DNA from: Nitratireductor sp.
GTDB taxonomy: Bacteria; Pseudomonadota; Alphaproteobacteria; Rhizobiales; Rhizobiaceae
Assembly: GCA_017854535.1 (NCBI GenBank)
Contig: JAFMHL010000003.1
Location: 1 to 64,000 of the forward strand
Reading direction: 5' to 3'
DNA length: 64,000 nucleotides
The notes beneath the pieces are model-generated. The model searched no databases. It saw nothing but the letters and a program-made list of their open reading frames with translations, and had not been told where the DNA came from. The translations under genes and the position numbers were made by a program. This document shows positions 1 to 7,261 of the stretch, piece by piece (positions within the stretch are counted from its first letter, which is position 1; the number at the start of each line of letters is the position of its first letter).

Positions 1-75
1 ACCTCCAGTTCCAGAAACTCTATCAAGAAATGGCCCATAATGAGGGGGCTTTACAACTTCAACAGGGAAAGACAT
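1..75 (-). CDS. possible N-terminal fragment of a divergent gene cut by the window edge
   Basis: On the minus strand an open frame starts with ATG at 75 (another in-frame ATG lies at 99) and runs to the window edge without a stop. The predicted first residues are MSFPVEVVKPPHYGPFLDRV, which look like ordinary protein. It would be transcribed away from the sulfatase operon, sharing the 100-297 intergenic region. The fragment is too short to assign a family, and the reading frame could be chance. Confidence 0.35.
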   Translation of the reverse strand, partial: MSFPVEVVKPPHYGPFLDRVSGTGG

Positions 76-264
76 CTCTGTCGCAGATAAAATTACCATG
101 AAAACATAACCACCACGCTGGCCAAGCGGCGGCAGCTTTGCGCCAACTAATCAGTGCAATGTTTGGCAAACAGGGACCAGTTCGCATTCGTCTGACGCCG
201 CTCTTTTGCAAGTTTGTTTTGGGGAGAAGACCCGTGGGCTTAATTTATTATTGGCTTGAGGTGC

Positions 265-279
265 TGATTTATGAAATCA
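265..279. promoter_or_regulatory. palindrome TGATTT-ATG-AAATCA upstream of the dehalogenase operon
   Basis: A perfect 6-bp inverted repeat with a 3-bp spacer lies 18 bp upstream of the leader peptide start at 298. The size and position fit a dimeric repressor or activator site for the operon. The cognate regulator is not identified; no regulator gene sits next to this operon inside the window. Confidence 0.4.
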
Positions 280-297
280 TTGTTTTGGAGGAAAACA

Positions 298-336
298 ATG
301 ACCATTAAATTTTCAATTGGAAAATTCGCGCGATGA
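298..336 (+). CDS. 12-codon leader peptide overlapping the sulfatase start
   Basis: ATG at 298 follows a strong Shine-Dalgarno sequence (TTGGAGGAAAACA) and encodes MTIKFSIGKFAR, ending at TGA 334-336. This stop overlaps the ATG (333-335) of the sulfatase gene as ATGA, and the sulfatase has no good ribosome-binding site of its own (the bases before it are attcgcgcg). The layout fits translational coupling, where ribosomes finishing the leader restart on the sulfatase. It could instead be the last trace of a decayed gene. There is no run of one amino acid that would suggest classical attenuation. Confidence 0.55.
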   Translation: MTIKFSIGKFAR

Positions 337-1976
337 ATATTCTGTTCATCATGTATGACCAACTGAGATTTGATTATCTCAGTTGCGCAGGACATCCACA
401 TCTTCATACGCCCAATTTTGACAGGGTGGCTGCAATGGGGGTGCGGTTCACGAATGCCTATGTTCAATCTCCTGTTTGCGGCTCCAGCCGTATGAGTTTT
501 TATACCGGTAGGTATGCGAGTTCGCATGGCGCGCAATGGAACGGCTTTCCTCTGCGTGTTGGCGAAATGACGATGGGTGATCATCTTCGTAAACAAGGCA
601 TGGATTGCTGGTTGCTCGGCAAAACTCACATGAAAGCCGATGCAGAGGGAATGGAGCGTCTTGGACTAAGTCGCGATAGCGTTATCGGCGCTCGTCAGGC
701 CGAATGTGGGTTTGACGTTTGGATACGAGATGACGGATTGTGGGGGCAGGGCCCTGATGGATTTTATGATGAAAAGCGTTCACCTTATAATCAATATCTC
801 AATGAAAAAGGATATGAAGCAGAAAACCCTTGGGCGGACTTTGCCAATGCGGCTGTGGAAGACAATGGCGATCTTGCATCTGGTTGGATGTTCAAGAATG
901 CAGATAAACCTGCAAATATCAAAGAAGAAAATAGTGAGACTGCATGGCTAACGACGAAGACGCTTGAGTTTATTGATCAAGCTAAAGGGCCATGGTGCGC
1001 GCATGTCAGCTACATCAAACCTCACTGGCCGTATATCGTTCCTGCGCCTTATCATAACATGTATGGGGCGAACCATGTTCCGGCCGCTTTGCGTCATTCT
1101 GTAGAGCGCGAAGATGCTCACCCGGTTTATAAGGCTTATTTTGAAAACAAGATTGCAACGTCCTTTCAACGTGAAGAGGTGCGCCAGAAAGTTATCCCTG
1201 CATATATGGGGCTCATCAAGCAATGTGATGATCATTTGGGGCGCATTCTCGATCATTTAGAAGAAACAGGGCGGATGGCAGATACTATGATCGTCCTGAC
1301 TTCCGATCATGGTGATTACCTAGGGGATCACTGGTTGGGGGAAAAGGACCTTTTTCACGAGCAATCGGTCAAAATTCCGATGATTGTTTTCGACCCGCGC
1401 GAAGACGCAAATGCAACGCGTGGCAGCACCTGCGATGCTTTGGTAGAGAGCATTGATGTAGCTGCTACTTTTGTTGAAGCCGCTGGCGGTGAAGTGCCAG
1501 ATCATATCATTGAAGGGCGTTCGCTACTGCCATGGTTGCGTGGTGAAAAGCCAGAATGGCGTGAATATGCGATCAGCGAATATGACTATTCGGTTACGCC
1601 ACAAGCCATAAAGCTGGGTATGAAGCCGCGTGATGCGCGGTTGTTTATGGTGTTTGATGGCCGTTGGAAACTCAAGCATTCAGAAGGTGGCTTTCGCCCG
1701 ATGTTGTTTGATTTGGAAAATGATCCTCAGGAGTTTTATGATTTGGCAAAGGGAAGCGATCATCAGCCACAGATTGATCGAATGTATGCCCATCTTGCAG
1801 AGTGGGGACGCCGACTTTCGCAACGGGTAACGAAGTCAGAACAAGATATTCTAAACATGCGTGGACGTTCAGCAAGAAGGGGTATTCTTCCTTTCTTGTA
1901 TGACGGCACTGAAGCGCCAGAGGAATTGATTCAAAAATATGTTGGGCCAGCACCCAAAAAGAACGAAGCGAAGTGA
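333..1976 (+). CDS. sulfatase-family hydrolase (arylsulfatase or phosphonate monoester hydrolase type)
   Basis: This 547-residue protein belongs to the alkaline-phosphatase/sulfatase superfamily, whose members hydrolyse sulfate or phosphonate esters. Asp9-Gln10 near the N-terminus are likely metal ligands. The nucleophile motif is Cys49-Gly-Ser-Ser-Arg53, matching the C-x-[S/P]-x-R signature in which Cys is converted to formylglycine by a separate maturase not seen here. A second metal-site motif, SDHGDYLGDH, lies near residue 330. There is no signal peptide, so it should be cytoplasmic. It is the first full gene of the operon with the SDR, the reductive dehalogenase and pobA, which suggests it removes a sulfate (or similar) group from an aromatic substrate. 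Substrate is inferred only. Confidence 0.85.
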   Translation: MNILFIMYDQLRFDYLSCAGHPHLHTPNFDRVAAMGVRFTNAYVQSPVCGSSRMSFYTGRYASSHGAQWNGFPLRVGEMTMGDHLRKQGMDCWLLGKTHMKADAEGMERLGLSRDSVIGARQAECGFDVWIRDDGLWGQGPDGFYDEKRSPYNQYLNEKGYEAENPWADFANAAVEDNGDLASGWMFKNADKPANIKEENSETAWLTTKTLEFIDQAKGPWCAHVSYIKPHWPYIVPAPYHNMYGANHVPAALRHSVEREDAHPVYKAYFENKIATSFQREEVRQKVIPAYMGLIKQCDDHLGRILDHLEETGRMADTMIVLTSDHGDYLGDHWLGEKDLFHEQSVKIPMIVFDPREDANATRGSTCDALVESIDVAATFVEAAGGEVPDHIIEGRSLLPWLRGEKPEWREYAISEYDYSVTPQAIKLGMKPRDARLFMVFDGRWKLKHSEGGFRPMLFDLENDPQEFYDLAKGSDHQPQIDRMYAHLAEWGRRLSQRVTKSEQDILNMRGRSARRGILPFLYDGTEAPEELIQKYVGPAPKKNEAK

Positions 1977-1993
1977 ATGAATTGGAATAAGAT

Positions 1994-2788
1994 ATGAAAA
2001 TAGCACTTACAGGCGGGGCAACTGGTATCGGTGCAGCATTGGCCAAAAAGCTGAAAGCCGATGGCCATCATGTCACTGCTTTTGATGTTAGTGAACCAGC
2101 AGAAAACGTGGACCGTTGGATTAAGACCGACTTGAGCAAGTCAGATTCTATCAAGTCTGCAATTGATCAGGCGGAAGGGCCATTTGATGCGCTTGTGAAC
2201 AATGCAGGATTGCCGCCGCGAGATGGATTGAGTGAATTGATATTGAACGTAAATTTTATTGGCTTTCGGGAATTTCTTGAAGGCATGTTAGGTAAGCTGA
2301 CATCTGGCGCGTCTATCGTAAACACCGCTTCACGGGCAGGGGCCATGTGGCGGGATAATCTGGATGAGATCAAAGCACTGTTTGCGTTGAAATCAGCGGA
2401 TGACATACTGGCATTTATTGCGTCTCGTAGTATTGATCCCGTCCGTGCTTACAATCTTTCGAAAGAAGCAGTTATTGTATACTCCTTGGCCCGGACAGAA
2501 AATATGATTGCACGCAAGCTTCGGATGAACAGTGTTAGTCCAGCTGCGGTTAGCACGGGCATTTTGGACGACTTTACCAAGGCGTTTGGCGACCGTGTTG
2601 CAAAGAATATTGCCCGTGCGGGACGACCTGGTAGCGCGGAAGAAATCGCAGACATAATTGCATTTATGGCCAGTCCCCATAGTGGTTGGATGAAAGGGGT
2701 CGATATCATTGTTGATGGTGGTATGAGCGCTATGGCGCAAACAGACTTGCTTGGTTTGAACGACAAAAACGGCGGCGCAGACTTATGA
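1994..2788 (+). CDS. short-chain dehydrogenase/reductase
   Basis: A 264-residue classical SDR. The NAD(P)-binding motif TGGATGIG is at the N-terminus, NNAG follows near residue 69, and the catalytic Tyr-x-x-x-Lys is in YNLSKEA. The overall pattern (short beta2 region, long insertion before the Tyr) resembles the 3-alpha-hydroxysteroid dehydrogenase/carbonyl reductase subgroup. Its stop overlaps the start of the dehalogenase gene as ATGA, so the two are probably translated together. In this context it could oxidise an aromatic alcohol or reduce a carbonyl of the dehalogenase substrate, but no specific reaction can be read from the sequence. Confidence 0.85.
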   Translation: MKIALTGGATGIGAALAKKLKADGHHVTAFDVSEPAENVDRWIKTDLSKSDSIKSAIDQAEGPFDALVNNAGLPPRDGLSELILNVNFIGFREFLEGMLGKLTSGASIVNTASRAGAMWRDNLDEIKALFALKSADDILAFIASRSIDPVRAYNLSKEAVIVYSLARTENMIARKLRMNSVSPAAVSTGILDDFTKAFGDRVAKNIARAGRPGSAEEIADIIAFMASPHSGWMKGVDIIVDGGMSAMAQTDLLGLNDKNGGADL

Positions 2789-5700
2789 ACCAACGTTTTT
2801 TTTCAGCTAAAAACCGACCGGTTCATCTTGGACCTTATCCAGTTGAAAAACTAAAACGACAAAGCGTGATGCCGGACCTGGCTTCGATGCCTGAAATGGA
2901 AAACCTCTCTTTCAGAAGACCGGAAGCGCCTGAAAGCATTGTTAATGCCATGGGCGAATATCAAGCGATGCTGGATGCCATTCGGGACGGCTTGGTAAAC
3001 AAGGCGATCGCTGAAATTCCAACTGATCCTGCGCAGAGATCAGAGCATTTGAAGGCTTTTGGATTTTTCAGTGATGCATCCATGATTGGTATTTGTGAAT
3101 TGTCACAAACTTCAATTTTGAATCAGGCGATCCATAATCCTGACATCGCTCGCCTGGCGGAGGATTTGAAAACACGCCAGACCAAAACGCTGGCGTCGGG
3201 TATCGACGTTATCATGGCAGACTTGAAAGAGTCGATGGAGGCACCGCCAAGCACGATAAATGGGCATAGCCATGCGATTGTTTTTCTGTATGAAAATCCA
3301 CGTGAATTTAAACATGACGAGCCGGGCTTAGATTGGTTGGAAGACGCTCATGCCCATAGGGCGGCTTTACGGGCTAATGAAACGGCGGCGGTTATTGCCA
3401 ATTATATACGGCTGCTGGGCTATGATGCGAAAGCTCATTCGACCTCTGCCAGTGATGTGGATTTGCAAAGGCTTGCTGCTGCATCGGGGCTGATATGGAG
3501 CGATGGCATAGCACCTTTTGTTGGTAAGCAATATGGGCTGGCTGCGATCACCTGCGCATTTGAACTGGCTTGTGATAAGCCGCTCGCGTCAAGAGATAGC
3601 CAATCGAAGTTTACGCCGGGCTGGTGGCTTGGAATGGGTCATGCAAAATCCGCACTAAACCGCGACGCTTTCTCCAAACGCGATTTTGTAAACGGGCCGC
3701 ATCCTTTTGAAAAACTCAAGCGTGTTGAGAAACCTACTACTTTCATCGATGAGGCGCGTGTTGCTCGCGTTCCAAAACGCGCTGATATGTTTGCCAGAGC
3801 GCAATTTGGCGATATGGGTAAAGCCAATCAGGCAGGTGCAAAAGGGGGGCATTATGCGAGAAAGGCGGCGCCATCTTTTGCCCAACGCCGTGCTCTTGGG
3901 GCATTTGTTTTATTGCAGGATGGCCCATCCAATGCGAATGGGTCCCGCCCGAGCGATCCTCAACGCAATGCCGAAAACATAAAGGCGGCGACCTATTTCT
4001 TGGGCGTTGATGCTGTTGGTATTTCTCGTTGTCCGGATTGGACGTGGTATTCGCATGATGCGGCTGGAGAGCCGATTATCCCGCCCCATGATCAAGCGAT
4101 TTCTATGATCATTGACCAAGGTTATGAGACGATGGAAGGGGCATCTGGCGATGATTGGATTTCTGTTGCTCAATCCATGCGAGCCTATTTGCGGTTTTCT
4201 CTATTAGGCGGTGTCATTGCCAAACAGATCCGTAATTTGGGTTATAAAGCCAAAGCACATACCGTTATGGACGGTGAAGTGCTTCAGCCACCCTTGTTGC
4301 TTCTTTCTGGTCTTGGCGAAGTCAGTCGGATTGGTGAGGTAATTCTCAATCCCTATCTTGGGCCAAGATTGAAAACAGGTGTGGTGACCACGGATATGCC
4401 AATGGCGCATGATAAACCAATTGATTTCGGACTGCAGAACTTTTGTGAAAACTGCAATAAATGCGCGCGGGAATGCCCATCCGGGGCAATTACGGCAGGC
4501 CCGAAGCTTATGTTTAACGGCTATGAGATTTGGAAATCCGATAGTCAGAAATGTGCCACTTATCGCATAACTACGCCTGGCGGGGCCATGTGTGGACGGT
4601 GCATGAAAACTTGCCCCTGGAACCTTGAAGGGCTTTTTGCCGAAGCGCCCTTTAGATGGGCGGCGTCAAATATTCCGCAAGCAGCTCCTTTGCTCGCCAA
4701 GCTCGACGATATGGTTGGAAATGGCGGTTTGAACGATATTAAAAAGTGGTGGTGGGATATCGAGTTACAAGAAGACGGTGCCTATAAGCCTTCGCGCCAT
4801 CCGCTTAATCGACGCGGGTTGCAGAAAGACCTTGATCTAAAATATGAAGATCAAACACTGGCTGTTTATCCAGCTCATTTGGCACCCCATCCATGGCCGT
4901 ATCCTTTTCCTATGGATCGTGAGGCGGGGATTGAAGCCTATCAAGCGATGGTTACGGCAAAGGAGTATCAACTGAAACTAGAGCGCGGGGAAACGGATCA
5001 TATTCATACCTATTCTTTGCCTAAGGATGCGCCGGTCATACGTGTAGAAGTTTCCAAGGTAGAACCGATGACCTCTGATGTTACGCTTTATGAGTTTACA
5101 TCATTGGATGATGATGAATTGCCTGAATGGACCGCAGGTGCGCATCTTGATATTGTCGTAGCGCCTGAGTTTTTGCGTCAATATTCGATGTCTGGAGATC
5201 CTGCTGACCGCTCTAAATATCAGATTGGTGTTTTGCGCGAAGATGGCGGTCGGGGTGGATCGAAATTGATGCATCGCATATTTTCGAAAGGGCGGAAAAT
5301 TTTCATCTCCAAGCCTATCAATCATTTCCATCTAGAAGAAACTGCGACCAAGACCTTTTTAATGGGCGGGGGGATTGGTATCACCCCTATGATCGCGTTT
5401 GCTCACAGGCTTTATGCTTTGGGTTCCAAGTTTGAATTGCATTACTCTATTAAGTCGAATGGAACAGCAGGGTTTTTGGACATGCTTGGCTCAGTTCCAT
5501 GGAAAAAGCATGTGCATCTTCATGTTAGTGATAAAAACACCCGTGCTGATTTGAATGCTATCCTTTCTGGTTATCAAGAAGGGTGGCATGTTTGCACCTG
5601 TGGCCCCGATCGTTATATGGACGGTGTTATTCAAGCAGCCGAACAACAAGGCTTCCCCGAAGAATCGCGGCATTTGGAATATTTCTCAGTCCCTGAACAA

Positions 5701-5982
5701 CCTGACTATGTGAATCATAATTTTACTTTGAAATTGGCAAAAACGGACCGTGAGTTTTTGGTTCCCGCGGATAAAACTGCCACGGATGTTTTGGCAGAAA
5801 ACGGCATTCATATTGATGTGAAATGCTCCGATGGTATTTGCGGCGTTTGCAAATGTGGCCTTGTCTCAGGCGAGGTTGAACATCGAGATTGGGTGCTGTC
5901 GAATAAACAGAAAGAAACTTCCATCATATTGTGCCAAAGCCGTGCCAAAGAAGAGGGCGGTATTGTTGAAATTGACCTATAA
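2785..5982 (+). CDS. rdhA: self-sufficient catabolic reductive dehalogenase (RdhA-flavin/2Fe-2S reductase fusion)
   Basis: This 1065-residue protein combines a cobalamin-dependent reductive dehalogenase with its own electron-transfer module, as in the catabolic enzymes NpRdhA of Nitratireductor pacificus and BhbA of Comamonas. Residues about 90-240 and 400-520 are two related copies of the cobalamin-binding fold (IANYIRLLGYDAKAH versus IAKQIRNLGYKAKAH). Two 4Fe-4S sites follow: Cys554/557/560/564 and Cys590/603/606/610. The C-terminal part has an FMN motif RQYS (798-801), an NAD(P) motif GGGIGITPM (861-869) and a plant-type 2Fe-2S site Cys1014/1019/1022/1050. There is no Tat signal and no RdhB anchor gene, so it is cytoplasmic and not respiratory. 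The known family members remove halogens ortho to a phenol hydroxyl; the pobA neighbour suggests a halogenated 4-hydroxybenzoate. Confidence 0.93.
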   Translation: MNQRFFSAKNRPVHLGPYPVEKLKRQSVMPDLASMPEMENLSFRRPEAPESIVNAMGEYQAMLDAIRDGLVNKAIAEIPTDPAQRSEHLKAFGFFSDASMIGICELSQTSILNQAIHNPDIARLAEDLKTRQTKTLASGIDVIMADLKESMEAPPSTINGHSHAIVFLYENPREFKHDEPGLDWLEDAHAHRAALRANETAAVIANYIRLLGYDAKAHSTSASDVDLQRLAAASGLIWSDGIAPFVGKQYGLAAITCAFELACDKPLASRDSQSKFTPGWWLGMGHAKSALNRDAFSKRDFVNGPHPFEKLKRVEKPTTFIDEARVARVPKRADMFARAQFGDMGKANQAGAKGGHYARKAAPSFAQRRALGAFVLLQDGPSNANGSRPSDPQRNAENIKAATYFLGVDAVGISRCPDWTWYSHDAAGEPIIPPHDQAISMIIDQGYETMEGASGDDWISVAQSMRAYLRFSLLGGVIAKQIRNLGYKAKAHTVMDGEVLQPPLLLLSGLGEVSRIGEVILNPYLGPRLKTGVVTTDMPMAHDKPIDFGLQNFCENCNKCARECPSGAITAGPKLMFNGYEIWKSDSQKCATYRITTPGGAMCGRCMKTCPWNLEGLFAEAPFRWAASNIPQAAPLLAKLDDMVGNGGLNDIKKWWWDIELQEDGAYKPSRHPLNRRGLQKDLDLKYEDQTLAVYPAHLAPHPWPYPFPMDREAGIEAYQAMVTAKEYQLKLERGETDHIHTYSLPKDAPVIRVEVSKVEPMTSDVTLYEFTSLDDDELPEWTAGAHLDIVVAPEFLRQYSMSGDPADRSKYQIGVLREDGGRGGSKLMHRIFSKGRKIFISKPINHFHLEETATKTFLMGGGIGITPMIAFAHRLYALGSKFELHYSIKSNGTAGFLDMLGSVPWKKHVHLHVSDKNTRADLNAILSGYQEGWHVCTCGPDRYMDGVIQAAEQQGFPEESRHLEYFSVPEQPDYVNHNFTLKLAKTDREFLVPADKTATDVLAENGIHIDVKCSDGICGVCKCGLVSGEVEHRDWVLSNKQKETSIILCQSRAKEEGGIVEIDL

Positions 5983-6052
5983 CGTGCGCAACGCTTAATA
6001 CGAAGACGATGCGGACTGGCACATTTGATTTTTGAAAAATTGGAATATTGAA

Positions 6053-7237
6053 ATGGCTAAGAATTTAAGCACATCAGTCTGCATTATCGGGGCAGGTCCG
6101 TCAGGGCTTTTGTTGTCTCAAATGCTGGCTAATGAGGGCATAGATACGATTGTTATCGACCGACAAAATCAGGAATATATTGAGGGGCGTATTCGTGCAG
6201 GTGTTTTGGAAAGTGGCACAGTAGATGCTCTGAATGAAGCGGGTGTCGGTGGCCGAATGCAGAAAGAAGGTCTTCCTCATTCTGGTTTTGATATGGCTTT
6301 TGATGGGGATCGGTTTCGTATCGATCTGGCAAAACTAGTTGATCAATCGGTCATGGTATATGGCCAAACGGAAGTAACCCGTGATCTGTTTACGAAGCGC
6401 CATGAAACAGGTGGGCAGTTTCTATTTGATGTGAGCGATGTAACCTTGGCTGATCTTAAAACAGATCGACCTATTGTACATTTGATGCATGAAGGACAGG
6501 CGGTTTCAATTCAGTGCGATTATATTGCTGGATGTGACGGCTTTCGCGGGGTGTCCCGAAACGCAATTCCTGCCGATGTGCTCAAGACATTTGAGCGGGT
6601 TTACCCCTTTGGTTGGCTTGGAATTTTGACGGATCGGCCTCCTGTTAGCCACGAGCTCATTTACGCCAATCATGAACGCGGTTTTGCCCTTTGCTCCATG
6701 CGTTCCAATACGAGAAGTCGTTATTATATTCAGTGCCCTTTGACGGATACGCTTGACCAATGGAGTGATGATCAATTTTGGGATGAATTGAAACTTCGTA
6801 TAGGCAAAGATGCGGCCTCTCATTTGCAAACCGGGCCTTCGATTGAAAAGAGCATTGCACCGCTTCGTTCTTTTGTGGCTGAACCTATGCGCTATGGAAA
6901 TCTGTTTCTTGCCGGAGATGCTGCGCATATTGTTCCGCCAACAGGTGCCAAGGGATTAAACTTGGCCGTGGCAGATGTGCGGATTTTATCGCGCGCGCTA
7001 GTTGAGCGGTATAAGCGTTCAAACCAACATTTCATTGATACATATTCGCAGACTTGCCTTAATCGCGTTTGGAAAGTGGAGCGGTTCTCTTGGCAAATGT
7101 CGATGTTGTTGCACCAATTCCCGGAACATACGCATTTCGAAAAAAGGATGCAGCGGGCAGAATTTGATTATTTGGTATCATCAGAAGCAGCAGCCAAAAC
7201 TATTGCCGAGAACTATGTAGGCTTGCCGCTTGAGTGA
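6053..7237 (+). CDS. pobA: 4-hydroxybenzoate 3-monooxygenase
   Basis: This FAD enzyme hydroxylates 4-hydroxybenzoate to protocatechuate with NAD(P)H and oxygen. From ATG 6053 it is about 394 residues, the classic length for the family. Motifs are IIGAGPSG (11-18), the hallmark RAGVLESGTVD (49-59), the DG motif GCDGFRG and the GD motif LAGDAAHIVPPTGAKG. Substrate-binding residues of the Pseudomonas enzyme (Tyr201, Ser212, Arg214, Tyr222, Pro293) are all present with a constant +4 shift (Tyr205, Ser216, Arg218, Tyr226, Pro297), so true 4-hydroxybenzoate specificity is likely. An upstream in-frame TTG (6032) is less likely as start. It follows the dehalogenase by 70 bp and feeds the lig pathway at 26.7-34.7 kb. 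Confidence 0.95.
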   Translation: MAKNLSTSVCIIGAGPSGLLLSQMLANEGIDTIVIDRQNQEYIEGRIRAGVLESGTVDALNEAGVGGRMQKEGLPHSGFDMAFDGDRFRIDLAKLVDQSVMVYGQTEVTRDLFTKRHETGGQFLFDVSDVTLADLKTDRPIVHLMHEGQAVSIQCDYIAGCDGFRGVSRNAIPADVLKTFERVYPFGWLGILTDRPPVSHELIYANHERGFALCSMRSNTRSRYYIQCPLTDTLDQWSDDQFWDELKLRIGKDAASHLQTGPSIEKSIAPLRSFVAEPMRYGNLFLAGDAAHIVPPTGAKGLNLAVADVRILSRALVERYKRSNQHFIDTYSQTCLNRVWKVERFSWQMSMLLHQFPEHTHFEKRMQRAEFDYLVSSEAAAKTIAENYVGLPLE

Positions 7238-7261
7238 GTTTGCCGCCGAGGCAGTAAATAT

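Noticed and set aside
1..332. Cobalamin riboswitch before the dehalogenase operon
   Set aside because: I saw no B12-box-like sequence or long structured leader in this region; only a short palindrome and a leader ORF.
2785..5982. Respiratory reductive dehalogenase
   Set aside because: No Tat signal peptide and no RdhB membrane anchor gene; the fused flavin/2Fe-2S reductase marks the catabolic cytoplasmic type.
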